Numbered from the stretch's first letter, positions 10,928 to 22,221 are shown. The stretch is 64,000 nt of DNA from Flammula alnicola (GCA_015499995.1 JADNRV010000033.1:310001-374000), one strand, 5' to 3'. A program made the numbers and translations. Notes: generated from the letters alone by a model not told the origin.

Positions 10928-11468
10928 AGTGGTCCGTGGAACCTACACAGCAACATCTTATAACCTCGACCATGGCAGTGCAGAGATGCGATTGGATGTG
11001 ATGGGGCTGTGCCGCAGTGCGACGCAATCTGGTGATGGAGTATGTACATTGTAAGTATGTACATATCTTTAGATTCGGATTTGACCGTCCGAGTTCGAAT
11101 CCGTCGTTAGTTTTGTGCAGAAAATGCGCGTTCCTGGGACCTGGGCCTGAGGCCTACCAAATTTGATGCCTTTGCTTGTCTGCAACTGTAAATCGATAAC
11201 ATCCTATAACATCGGATCAAATTTTTATCACGAGTCAACGATTCTTTGTACTTACGTTGCCCGGAAAAGGTATGGTATACGCTTGGTATAGCGGCTGTCA
11301 TTTGTTATTCTGTCACTTTTGTGGAAGCATCAAGGGCTATCAAGGGGGGTGAAACAACGACTAGAGGATGGTTCCACTATAAAAGAGCCATGCTTCGTTC
11401 AGAAAATTTCTCAGGCTGGACCTCCCACATTATCCCTACTGCAAAATCCGTAATTCGCTACCCTCACG
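10928..11468. promoter_or_regulatory. Divergent intergenic region, no gene seen
   Basis: The F-box-like gene reads left from 10927 and the secreted kinase-like gene reads right from 11469. A TATAAAAG-type motif (CTATAAAAGAG) lies near 11378, about 90 bp upstream of the latter start, and is a plausible TATA box. A T-loop-like motif GAGTTCGAATCC near 11090 has no tRNA around it. Confidence 0.45.
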
Positions 11469-12220
11469 ATGCATCACAAAACTCTATCGATCTGCTTTGC
11501 CTTCCTGTCTTTCCTCGCATACACTGCGATTGGGGCTCCAGTTCAATCGTCCCAAGTACGCCCTTCAATTTGTTATATTTCCTTGCCGTTGTTAACGCCT
11601 TGTCTGATTTTTGAAAGCTTACTAAACGGAACTACCACACAGTCCAGCAAGCGGTACATGGCATGACTCATCATGTTGGCTCGGGGACGACTGGCGATGT
11701 TTACGCTCTGAAACACCCGTATCAAGGCCACAACGCTGTCGTCAAGGTCATGCACCCGGGTGACTTTGGGCATAAGGCCCCGGGCCTGCGGTAGAGGCGC
11801 ACAATGCCCACCACGTCGGTCAGCTGCTAGGCCACGGACACGACGCCCACACCGACACCCACTACCTGGTCATGAAGAACATGGGTGTTGGTGCAGCGCA
11901 TTCGGGTTTGACCCAGGAGCACAGGAACCATCTCAACGACCAGGCTAATGCGAGATACGCAGCGAACCATGGCGTAAGAAACAAGTAAGATCCATGAGTC
12001 GATTTCGTCGTTGGACCCAGCTCATGCTGCGACAATTTTTAGAGACCAAAACGGGGGTAACTTCGTGTATCATTCGCATAACGGTCGCCCGCAAGCCGAG
12101 ATCGTCGACTGGGCGAAGACTGAGCACCTAGGGACCCATCCTAAGGTAGCCCCCATGCACGTGGAGCCAGTTAACTTACACCACGGTTCTAGGAGGTGTC
12201 CCACTTGTGTTGTCCAGTAG
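11469..12220 (+). pseudogene. Secreted kinase-like protein, frameshifted
   Basis: Exon 1 (11469-11555) encodes a clean signal peptide (MHHKTLSICFAFLSFLAYTA). Introns at 11556-11617 and 11985-12042 have good borders. Exon 2 gives VGSGTTGDVYAL, resembling a glycine-rich loop, and NAVVKVM, placing a VxVK lysine. A later frame gives HYLVMKNMG (hinge-like), RYAANHG then DQNGGNFVY (catalytic-loop-like HG...D..xGNF) and AEIVDW (DFG-like position). The reading frame breaks between 11781 and 11790: the upstream frame runs into TAG at 11792, while the downstream frame resumes at CCTGCGGTAGAG, as if one base were missing. The protein ends HHGSRRCPTCVVQ at 12220. Family: small secreted proteins with an APH/protein-kinase-like fold; the activity is inferred. 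A sequencing error could also explain the shift. Confidence 0.65.
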
Positions 12221-12297
12221 TGTAGGAGTATTGCTCGCACGCATACATTCACAGGCTTGACTGTATGTAACCAGACGTAATTTCATTTTCGTCAAAG

Positions 12298-14426
12298 GTT
12301 CTCGGTGTTATATTTTTGGAAACTCCCCGAGAACGATGTCTAAAATTACATATTCTCACCCAATTCGCAATGACGGACCTGACACATGCTCGGTTATATA
12401 CAAAATTGCGGGAACCAGAGCATTTTTTGTGGTCGTTGTGGATGAAAGATTGTGCACCATAATATTGCCACTTGGACTCCATAATTCAGTCCTATGAATC
12501 TCTTCCGTGCTGCAATTGAATCGTACTTTCAACCGGATTGCAAGTGGACAAGAACCACAGTAAGTCTAACATCCTTGACTGTTTGACAGCATGCGCTTTG
12601 TGGCTGACTGAATTGAGCGCCTGAAAGATGGCTAGAAGCAATACTTAGTTTGACGCCTAACCAAAAAAAGCACTCGTTGGGATTATCATCTGGCGGAACG
12701 TGCGCTAATGAGATAAGCGCCGCTTTCAACATAATCCTCCACGCTCCAGACCAACGTCGACCTTCGTTTCAACACGTAACAGAGCTGTATTTGCAGAGCA
12801 ATCGGTCGTGGATGTGACGAAGTACGACGCTACATGGAAGACGTTGTGTTTGAAGAAGCTTTCACTTTCGGTGGAGGCGCAGTCTTTCCGCCAGGTCTTC
12901 GGAACGCTTTCGCGGCCTCACGCATCCGCTGTCCTTGGCCCTTCGTGAACGAGGTCATGCACGAGTCGTACGAGTAGTCCATGAAATTGTCTATAAGCAA
13001 AATAATTATTTCTTTAACTCATCTTTTCGCGGAAAAAGCATAATATTAATAAGAACGGGACTCACTGATCAAATCCGGACCATCGCCAGGACAGCTATCC
13101 CTGCCCACCGGACATCCCTCCGAGCCAGACGCTGCAGGAGGGGTGTCAGCGACGTTGTCGCCTACTCCGTTATCGCATCCGCCCTATTTCGTATTTCGTA
13201 TTAGATCAACTTCAAAACAAAAACAAAATATGTATCACCTCGAATGTATGGAAGAGCCCCAACCAATGTCCCACTTCGTGCGTTAGTGTACGTCCGAGGT
13301 TGTAGTTCTCCCTCGGCCCTCCCGTGACGGTGCTGTGGCGGATCATGACGCCGTCGCTTTTGGGGTCGCGGTAGTACGCGGAGGGTATGGCAGCTGTACC
13401 CAGCGCTTTCGTGGTCGAATTGAAGCTGAGGATAAAGAGAAAAGAGCAGCATAAGCAAGCTTGTGGTATACTGGGGTTGAAAGGTCCGAAAGACATACGT
13501 CAACGTGTAGACATTCAACGTAGCTGCATCGCCGATGTTATAGATCCTCTTCATAGCTTGCTCCTGATCACTATCAAGCACACCCAAAAGAATGAATTCA
13601 GAACGTCGAAGCACGCCTTCAAAAATATCTCAACACTCACGATCCAGGATACACATTGACAAACCAATCCGAGCTCTTAATCCGCGTCGTCTTAACCAGC
13701 ACCCACGAGATGCCTGTACTATTGTAATCCGCATTCAGCGTCCTTATCTGCGCCTCGATATCCGAGTCTGGGACCCAGCCGCCCTCCCGGGTCTCGTTGG
13801 TGTATATGACGTTGAAAGACACGTTGAATACGTGTTTGTCGGTATCCGTGGCGTCGAAATCGAGAGCGCCTTGGGCGTTTGAGCGCTCCATCAGGTCGGG
13901 GCTGGTGCGGACGGCGAGTATGCCAGCTTCAATGTCTATTTTGTCGGCAGGGGTTATGTGGGTGAGGCATTGGGCGCTGGGAGGCGGTAGATTTGTGAGG
14001 TTGAGGTTTCGTGTGAGAAGAGAGAGATGGTGAACTCACTGAGGACCGACTTCGTGCTGCCAGTTTTTGCGGACGAGAGGCATTGCAGAGACGAGTGTAC
14101 TTGCATACAGAACGAAAGAGAGATATAAAGCAAGGTGGAATCTTCCGCAGAGCATTCGTATCAGAGGAGTCGTTGAAAGCATTTTGGCAAGAGTTTTTGT
14201 TGTTATTTTCGGTGTGAAGGAATTCCGTACGTCGAACAGGTCAAGAGTTAGTCTAGCGAACCAGTCGCGAGCGCTTTGACGTGTCGGAAATCGTATACTT
14301 GTTGGCGCCTGGCCTAATGGTTGAACTGGAACGGTCAACGTAGCAGTTCAAGGTCAAAGACAAGCCCTGAGTGCAGTTGCGGTGTGCTGTGCACTGCCCC
14401 TTGATGTCGGCTAGATTAGATTAGAT
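12298..14426 (-). repeat. M43-bearing duplicated segment (complete copy)
   Basis: About 2.1 kb that includes the intact M43 gene plus roughly 530 bp downstream and 245 bp upstream. Its left part matches 8005-8865 and its right part matches 20415-21133. The outer ends are shared with those copies: the left end is GTTCTCGGTGTTATATTT with an adjacent perfect inverted repeat (TTCTCGG at 12299, CCGAGAA at 12327-12333), and the right end is GGCTAGATTAGATTAGAT. Beyond each end the flanks differ. At the right end an ABC transporter exon resumes at once at 14427. No transposase or long terminal repeat is visible. Duplication could be by a non-autonomous mobile unit or by ectopic repair. Confidence 0.7.
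12830..14182 (-). CDS. Secreted M43 (pappalysin-type) metalloprotease, intact
   Basis: Six exons (14182-14040, 13976-13641, 13570-13499, 13425-13239, 13183-13066, 12990-12830) join in frame to 338 residues. A hydrophobic N-terminal stretch ([19 protein letters not shown]) is a signal sequence. The zinc site is [11 protein letters not shown], matching HExxHxxGxxH, and the Met-turn is NFMDY. A Cys-rich segment [15 protein letters not shown], typical of fungal M43B enzymes, lies between them. Fungal homologues are extracellular proteases used in nutrient acquisition or interaction with other organisms. The tail after the Met-turn is longer than in the other three M43 genes here and is Lys/Pro-rich. 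This gene is the source of, or sister to, the fragments at 8.6 and 20.4-20.9 kb. Confidence 0.9.
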
Positions 14427-17400
14427 AGGATGATCTCTGCAGGCGAATATATTGCTCGGGCGAGCGTTATCCGCGCCTTTGCTGTCATCAGCACATATAT
14501 ATAGGATGATTCGTGATCAAGTCGCTACCTTTTGTCCGCCACTGGAATGGAATCATGAGACATTGCGAACCATGCATCGTAAGGTGGGCCATCCTACTGA
14601 CCTCAGTGTAAGCCCTCTCTCACCGACTTCAGTGGCATCGCCAGCGTCGAACAACTCGAGATCGCGTTCTAACGCACATTGCTTAATGACTGCATGAGGG
14701 TGAACATTGCATCGTGAATTGAAGGAATATGAGATTCCTACATACCCTTGCGATAGCGCTCTTCGTCGTACTCCGAGCCAAATAGGATATTATCGCGAAT
14801 CGTCTCGTTCTGCACCCAGGATTCCTGTGAAGCATATGCTACACCTCCGTCACGCGGAAGATTGAACCAAGAATCAGGAGATGAAACAATGAAATGCATT
14901 TCTCCTGCAATCGGTGTCAATGTTTGACCTTTTGATAGAACAAGTAAGACCGTAGCTCACCAAGTAACGCCATCAGGACAGATGTTTTGCCCGACCCACT
15001 GTGGAATCCAGATGCTGTTAGAAGGCATATACGAGCAATTATCGTTAAACACTTACGTAGGACCAATGACCAAATTGATAGCATTGCGTTTGAACAGCAA
15101 CTCGCCATCGATACGAAGTTTGTAGACACGGCCAGACGGAGTTGTGTAGCCACCTTCATCGTCAAGGGACCAGGAAAAGGTAGCATTTTTGAAGCCAATG
15201 TCCGAACTCGACTCAACAGGCGTAGGTACTGGGACCGGTGATGAGGGTTTGGACACCTCCAAGAAAGAGTCCAATAGTTCCGTTTTGTGAAGGAACTCGT
15301 CAAGTCGATCCAATGAGACTTTGCCTGTACATAGTTAGAATAGTGAGATCTCGTAGAACGATCGAGGCAATGAGTTATTCGATCTTGCCTTGTATAATGG
15401 TGACCGTCTGCGACGTTAATCGAAATATCTGTTCTCTCAACAGCGAGAAGACGGCCATGCTTGAAAAGATCTTCGATGCTGGACAAGACATGTTTAGAAG
15501 TTTGGGCCTATCCTTCTGCTGTGGTCACGCACCGTTAAGCTCCTGTTTCATGATGACTGTATAAACCCCATATGTTGTAAGCATGGTCAAGGTCGGGAGG
15601 ATGAAGCTGTTATCTCAGTCGTGAAGGCTGCATTGACTTTCATAGAAGACAATACTTACCCCATCATGGCGCTCACATAGTTCAGGAATTTTGTTTTCCA
15701 GATCAATCGAAGTTCCTCTTCACGTTTCTCCTGCAGCCGTTCTGACATCTTGTGTTCCCATCCAAAGAGTTTCACCATGCGAATGACATTGATAGCTTCT
15801 GAGACAGTCTGTACCCTGGCGTCCGTCTGAGAAACAGTTTGTTTTTCAACACGTCGAAGAAGAGACTTGGTGACCTTAAACTTACCGCTTTCATTCTCTG
15901 GGCTTGAGCTTGCTGTATTTTCTTCGCCACCCATCCAGGCAACGGAAGAAGTATGAGCATTACGCCGAAACCGACAAAAGAGCTGCGAAACTCATAACTT
16001 TAGCTCCGTCGACAAGGAAGAGACATCAAGGGATCAAACCTCCAACCCAGCAGTCGATAAAGAAATACCATACAAAGCGATATTTGGAGCGGAACATAAA
16101 GTACTGAAAAGAGGTTGGATCATTATTAATGCAGAAATAACAGTCGAACAACGTACCGACGAGCAAGAAATCCCGGGCGCCCACGATGTTGTTCAGATCA
16201 GTTGTCACAAGATTGTTGATTTTCCCAATGAGATTGCCATCAGATACTTTCTTTGGCTCCTGTTTCGGTGGTTCAAGGACCCCCGCCTTTGCCTTTCCTT
16301 TCCCAGCGTTCTTCAAAGTAGAAGTCGAGCTTGACGTAGATGGCTCGCGAACAGTAAGAGTAGAGGCCTGAGACGCTTCAGACCTTTCACGTGTAGTGGA
16401 TCCAGACACCGAAGTGCGTTCAGAATCATCGGCGGCAGATGTGGAAGCAGCGTCGGATGCAGTGGTACCTACTGGGCTCTCTGCCCTCGAAGGCGTCGCA
16501 GTGGTGATGGGCTCATAGTTTGAATCATTTGAGGTCTCTGCCTTCAATCGAATACGCAAACTGTGCTCAAAAACGAGCTGCGTGACAAGAACCTCCGTAA
16601 GGGCCAGGGTCCGGGTGGCAACGAAAATGTACCACTGGAAACTAAACGACTGAATCATAGGGCCCATGAAGAGCCAGATTATCCAGACCCAAGGTCGAAT
16701 AGATGCTCCGACACCGCCTGTTTCCAAGTAACTGCACAACGCGTCATTCGAAATCGAAGCAAAGGAAAAGACGAAGAACACGAACTTGAGAATTTGATAT
16801 ATTCCGATCGGGGAGGCGAAACTTCCCACAGAGTAACCGAAAACGGAGAGAGCAAGGATTGAATATTCCTTGCCTAATAGCAACCCAAAATCAACTAAAG
16901 AAGAACCAAAGACATGGCAGACTGACAAATACACGCATAAATCTCAAAAACAAAGATGATGCTTGGCGCCTCTAAAGACATCGAGATGCTATGAAATTGC
17001 ATTGGACGAGATCTTGCAAGAGACCAAGATTCTGTACGCACCGGAAAAGCTTTAATTGTCTGGTACTTAGCAGCGTCGTAGTCCGCGAGAGGAGGCAGCT
17101 GGTCGAATCGAAGATGTGGAACCTTATACCCAAGGAAAATGACCGAGTCCAAAAAGGTGTAGGTCATCAAGGAGAAGATCGAAGCCGTCTGCTCCGGGTT
17201 GGGTTCCGGCATAGGATTCTGGCAAGTCGAGTTTGTATTTCAGTCCATAAAATCGTGAGAACCCATGTTGGAGACACAAACCTTAGGGTCAACAGGAACG
17301 TATCGGCGAGGGATGAAAAGTGGTATGACAACTGCCGTGAATGCAAGGACACCGATCTTGACGAACAGAATATTGCCTTCTGCGATGTCTGCTGGCTGCT

Positions 17401-18055
17401 TCGTGTAAGTGCCCAAAGGCCACAGGTCACGATATGCATAGACGGCGAAAGTGGATAGAAGAACTATGATGTTGTGTCGTGTTGTCGAAGCACTCCACGT
17501 CTTCGAGACCACAGAAATGAATGCTAAGACTGTAGAGTATAACTACATCTCGCGGTTTCAGAGTTTTATTGAATCGATGTATGGTGCGAAACAACTCACG
17601 AATGCGACGGTCAAGAAAGCTTCTGGACACTCTTTCAACGCGTTGGCATCGCACTTCCGTAGTGTCGTCTGGGACAGCTGAAGGAGCGTGACGCTGCCCG
17701 ATAGACGTGCCACCATAAATCCAAAGATCGTATTTCCACCGTAGTATGCGACGTGCTTCTTCAGCTTTTCCGAGAGTCCCAAATGTCGCGTGTCGACAAC
17801 GTCCAACACGTTTGCTTCTTCAGATTTTGGCGATTTCCCCCCTATGAACGATATCACCCAAAAGGCCAATATGTGTACAACCTGCAAGCCTATCGAGAGG
17901 CATGCAACAGCGAATGGAATAGACCGTATATCCTTGAAAAGTCTAACATCCAACACCATTAGTTGTCGTTTTAATATGATAAAGTCTTGAACGTACCTTT
18001 CATCACTATCTGGGACCAGATAACGGACGTCGTCCTGATACCTGAATTCAGCCAT
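14411..18055 (-). pseudogene. ABCC-type (MRP-like) ABC transporter, 3' truncated
   Basis: Starts MAEFRYQDDVRYLVPDSDE (Met at 18055, or 18076 with seven more residues) and runs through many short exons. It has N-terminal membrane segments, then a first transmembrane domain interrupted by a Ser/Thr-rich loop at about 16500-16260, then RMVKLFGWEHKMSER, the typical coupling region of MRP-like transporters. The first nucleotide-binding domain has Walker A (GPTGSGKTS, split by an intron near 15055-15000), the Q-loop region [19 protein letters not shown], and LTLSGGQKARITLARAIYS. The coding sequence stops right after PAEIIL, before Walker B, where the M43 segment begins at 14426; an in-frame TAG follows at 14413. 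Walker B, the second membrane domain and the second NBD are absent. Such half-length products are not expected to transport. Confidence 0.85.
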
Positions 18056-18076
18056 TGAACGTGGCTGTGCACGCAA

Positions 18077-19064
18077 TCGTAGAGATATTTGTTTTCTACG
18101 CGTTACTTGAGAAGTGATTCAGGAGATTTTATAAGAGGAACTTGACACGATGCGAGTATGACTCCAAGTGTTAAGTACGATCGGAACCACAGTCGAGGTA
18201 TCTTTCCCACCATGTGCCCTGAGACATGCTGAAAAGATTCCAACTACTGTTGGATTGATGGGCGAAGCATGGATAGAGGATTACAGTGATACTTACCGCG
18301 TCTTGCGGGATAGTTATAATACAAGTCATTCCCCGATGACCCACGTCCATGTGCTACACATCTTCGAATAGATGGAAATGCCGTGCTGGCCCTATTGGGC
18401 GTCGGTCGGCAGCTGGCAGATAAAGAAAGAAATGATAAGTCAGCGTAAAGTCCTAAAGGCTTAATGGACCCTCTCAGTTACTGTATTGAGTCAAGATCCT
18501 ATCCGACGACCAGCCCTAATGTTGAACACGTGACTAAACTATTCTGATTTCGTCTCTCTTTTTATACCATCGTACTAATACCAACTCTTTACCTATGCGT
18601 ATCGCCTTTGATATCCCCAGCTTTGCGCTCATCTTGCCGGAGATCATTCACCAAGGCCATACAATTCCTCTGTTGGTTAGAATGCCTTCAATTTAGTTTT
18701 GAGTTTCTGCTTCTCGAGAAATTCCCAACACTCGCAATTCCAAAGTATTCTGGCAATTTCTCGTCCTCACTTCGTTACTTTCTACTTTTCTTCCCTCGGC
18801 ATGAATGGCTAAAATATCTGTCAATCACCTCGGAGGGTCTCCTCCTGGGTTTTGAGCGCTTTTATATTTCTTTCAAGAAAATTAAAAATTAGTGACTACT
18901 CTAGTACCCCGAGCTCCTCTTGTTAAACTAGCTGGCTCTTCAACAACTTATCCGCAGATAAGATATCTCAATTTCCGCTGGTCCGATGTAAATTATGTTT
19001 AAGTTGCTGGATAAATTTAAAGAGAAGCTTTCTGGAACCCTAGGTTGGAATTCCTTTATGATTT
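18077..19064. other. No convincing gene
   Basis: 5' flank of the ABC transporter, then about 700 bp of AT-rich sequence. A 94-codon open frame on the plus strand at 18608-18892 is Phe/Leu-rich and resembles nothing I can name. No repeat or RNA gene was recognised. Confidence 0.4.
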
Positions 19065-20414
19065 CTAATTTACAACTTTCGGGACTGACGAGACAACAAA
19101 ATGTAGAAGAAAAATGCTAGGCCCAACGGACCTTCCACAGGGAGTCCTGACATGATATGTCCGATCCAACGCCGAGCAAAGTTTGCATGAATCAGACGAG
19201 AATCAATAAAAAATTCTCTAGCTCGCGTTGAATCCAGAAGGAAGTCACCGAAAGATGCATGGTATAGCTGGATTTTCATGTTAATGTCGTCTTCATCTGC
19301 AACGTCTGGTATATCGAGGATATCATGCAGATCAGATAATATGGTTTGTACATCTCCCCACGTGTAGCCAAGCACTCTTGTATTGAAAGCGATGGCATCG
19401 TACTGCATGATAAAGTGTAGCATCTCGAGTACCTGGGGGACATTTTCAACTGATGAGAGGATGTGGTGATACAACACATTTAGTTCTGCGAAAGACGCGT
19501 CATTCCCTGGGGATGAGACTCCAAGAATGATGTTAAGCCTGTCCATGGGGCGATGCCGATGAGAGTCAATGAACTTCATGATTGTGGAGGCATAGATAAA
19601 CTGTCCGGAGGCCTTGCCGACGAGGATTTGCAGATCGCGAAGGCTGGGCCAGACGTGAGGGAGATCTCTTCTCGATGGATGCTTCATTTTGATCTCGTCA
19701 AATCGGAATTGCAAAAATGTGCGAATGTCGTCGTCTGGGTGGTAGGTATCGTCCAAAGGGAGGGTCAACGTTTGGGAAGCCAGGCTGCCAACAGTATTGT
19801 AGGCATCGCGAATCTGTTGTTCGGGGCGACTGGCTATAAGGTAGTGAACAGGGATAGTCAGACGATTGGAAGCGGCCGAAAGACTGTCGAGAATATATCT
19901 TTGGGACTTGGGGTCGTCACATTCGTCCAAGCCATCGATAATGATGAGCGTCGGGTGTGCTGTAGTCTGCAATATAGCACGATTTAAAGGATTCACGATA
20001 AGGGACTGCATCTGGGTGATGAGGTTGCGCTCAAAAATGCTGGAGTCGTCGTTGATTGCTTCAGCAACATGCTCGGAAATCTGTGGAACGGATAATGATA
20101 GTTGGTAGGCAAGAGTCGGTATGAGACGGGTGCTCTCGTTATGGAGAGATGCTGTGCGAGAGAAAAAGAAACTAGCGCCCAAAATTCCAGCTTCGTAGTA
20201 CATTTCAGCGATGGTCTGCGCGATCGCGGATTTTCCAGCTCCTGCTGGACCGTACAGCCAGAGAAACAGACGAAGATTGTCTGGATCATTTAGCCAGTCC
20301 ATAATTCTTTTGAGAACGGCTCGGCGTGTGTGTGGATGACATTTCGGTGGGTCGTAGCGCTCGGCCGAGTTGTGGAAAGCTCTAGGAGCGATATGCTTGC
20401 GTAGTGTTTCCAAG
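19065..20414 (-). pseudogene. NACHT NTPase gene copy 1, truncated at both ends
   Basis: Encodes the linker LRKHIAPRAFHNSAERYDPP, Walker A (WLYGPAGAGKSAIAQTIAE, near 20230-20256), Walker B (LIIIDGLDECDD, near 19920-19955) and the following helical part (KASGQFIYASTIMKF, FAELNVLYHHILSSVENV). The core is open over more than 400 codons. The upstream exon is missing: at 20414, just after GTGTTTCCAAG, a fragment of the M43 gene begins, so translation would have to start from chance codons. Downstream of the intron donor near 19130 the C-terminal exons seen in copy 2 (22222-24911) are absent and a stop follows within a few codons. Family: fungal STAND/NLR-like signalling ATPases, thought to act in non-self recognition and programmed cell death. 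Confidence 0.8.
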
Positions 20415-21133
20415 TGTACTATTGTAATCCGCATTCAGCGTCCTTATCTGCGCCTCGATATCCGAATCTGGGACCCAGCCGCCCTCCCGAGTCTCGTTGG
20501 TGTATATGACGTTGAAAGACACGTTGAATACGTGTTTGTCGGTATCCGTGGCGTCGAAATCGAGAGCGCCCTGTGCGTTTGAGCGCTCCATCAGGTCGGG
20601 GTTGGTGCGGACGGCGATTATGCCAGCTTCAAGGTCTGCTTTGTCGGCGGGAGTTATGTAGGTGAGGCATTGGGCGCTGGTAGGCGGTGGAGGTGTGAGG
20701 TTGAGGTTTCGTGTGAGAAGAGAGAGATGGTGAACTCACTGAGGACCGACTTCGTGCTGCCAGTTTTTGCGGACAAGAGGCATTGCAGAGACGAGTATAC
20801 TTGCATACAGAATGAAAGAGAGATAGAAAGCAAGGTGGAATCTTCCGCAGAGCATTCATATCAGAGGAGTCATAGAAAGCATTTTGGCAAGAGTTTTTGT
20901 TGTTATTTTTGGTGTGAAGGATTTCCGTACGTCGAACAGGTCAAGAGTTAGTCTAGCGAACCAGTCGCGAGCGCTTTGACGTGTCGGAAATCGTATACTT
21001 GTTGGCGCCTGGCCTAATGGTTGAACTGGAACGGTCAACGTAGCAGTTCAAATGCAAGGACAAGCCCGGGCTGCAGTTGCTGTGTGCTGTGCGGCGTGCA
21101 CTGCCCCTTGATGTCGGCTAGATTAGATTAGAT
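20415..21133 (-). pseudogene. M43 metalloprotease relic, exon 1 and most of exon 2
   Basis: Matches 13715-14426: the 5' flank, exon 1, intron 1 and exon 2 up to NADYNST, where it runs into the NACHT gene at 20414. Codon 9 of the original start is TGA here (CGA in the intact gene), although a Met follows directly. The remaining exons, including the zinc site, are absent. The right end, GGCTAGATTAGATTAGAT, is identical to that of the intact copy, after which the flanks differ. Confidence 0.85.
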
Positions 21134-21711
21134 GCAAAGACAGTGAAGACCAACAGTCGGATTGGAACGTCCCTCAGCTTACATAGATTGAGACGTGAAG
21201 TTCATGACTCGAAATGTGCTTAAGACTCCTCGCACCATCAGCGTCGCGTCTGGGCGTCTTTTACCGATGGGGACGCAGGCCTGAGGCACGACGCGAAATC
21301 CCAGAACACCGAATATGATTGATTAGAATGAGAGACATAAGAAAGCCCCCGCTATGAGAAATGCAGTCTTTCGACGACATGAAAGGAAGTGTGAGAGCGA
21401 CAAAAAGAAAGAAAGAAGAACAAGAAGCATACGCCAGTTCTAGGAATATTGGCAATAGAACTTGAAAATGCAACTTGAGAAACCATGAAACTCTTACCAA
21501 ACTCTTACAGAACATACGATCTTTCAAGTTTCAAACGTCTCGAATGATCTCCCAGTGGCCCAGATAATTCTCCCATTGATCACTGCTCCATCAGGAATGC
21601 CACTACCGCCAAACTACCGCCCGCTTTGGTTGATATTGGCACTACCGCACTTGAGGTAGTACTACGAGTAGGTGAGTGAGCCATTTCTGCAAGGTGATAC
21701 ACGTACCCGAT
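21134..21711. other. No gene seen
   Basis: Between the M43 relic and a small conserved gene. One 88-codon frame (21261-21527, minus strand) is hydrophobic but matches nothing I recognise. Confidence 0.35.
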
Positions 21712-22092
21712 TTATACCCTGACTATATAGTACCACTTCGGTTCTTCCGTCGTCCCCAAGAATTCCTTTGCCTTTTCGATGATATCCTGGCGGGGAATTT
21801 TGGATCGCTTTGACAGATTGGTCGCCGCCACAACGCAGTAGATCGGTGGCATGTCCGGATCAGGATTGCGTACGTTTATGATATCGTCGAACTTGATCCC
21901 GCAGTGTCTAGCGAGGCGATTTTGATACGTCGCGAAAGTGCGACCCAACTGGCCCTCGATAGCTGTGCCGTCCTTAATCGCTTGTTGGTTGACAAGGTAA
22001 GGGTCAAGGAGATACCCAAAAGCTTTCGCATATTTGACCTTTCGACGTGGGGGAGGTGACCTAGATGTTGCAGGGGGTGAAGTAGCCGACAT
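21712..22092 (-). CDS. Small conserved basidiomycete protein of unknown function
   Basis: An intronless frame of 126 residues. After a Ser/Pro-rich start (MSATSPPATSRSPPPRR) it contains GYLLDPYLVNQQ, LGRTFATYQNRLARHCGIKFDDIINVRNPDPD and IYCVVAATNLSK, ending EFLGTTEEPKWYYIVRV. This arrangement (cytosolic, no signal or membrane segment, 110-130 residues) is familiar to me as a repeated orphan family in agaricomycetes; no function is known. It lies 130 bp from the end of NACHT copy 2, which reads in the same direction. Confidence 0.65.
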   Translation of the reverse strand: MSATSPPATSRSPPPRRKVKYAKAFGYLLDPYLVNQQAIKDGTAIEGQLGRTFATYQNRLARHCGIKFDDIINVRNPDPDMPPIYCVVAATNLSKRSKIPRQDIIEKAKEFLGTTEEPKWYYIVRV

Positions 22093-22221
22093 AGGTGGTT
22101 CGAACTCGTAGTGTGATTGGACAAGTTGGCGTTGCGAAATGCCACACAGCAGTCATTTATTTGGGTCAACTAACTCCGCTTTACAGTGGTGCCTGGCCAA
22201 CACTGGCACGTCCATTCACAA

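Noticed and set aside
11080..11110. T-loop-like GAGTTCGAATCC suggesting a tRNA
   Set aside because: The bases beside the loop do not pair as a T-stem, and no acceptor stem, D-arm or anticodon arm can be placed upstream.
14285..14350. TGGCCTAATGGTT resembling a tRNA A box, with a weak B box downstream (possible SINE)
   Set aside because: The second box is poor, there is no 3' tail, and the sequence recurs only as part of the M43 duplication.
14404..14426. CTAG near the right end of the M43 segment as a Helitron 3' terminus
   Set aside because: Homology between copies continues 12 bases past CTAG, there is no hairpin just upstream, and the flanks are not A/T as Helitron insertion requires.
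18600..18895. Possible reverse-transcriptase or F-box fragment
   Set aside because: No motif of either family can be lined up in any frame.
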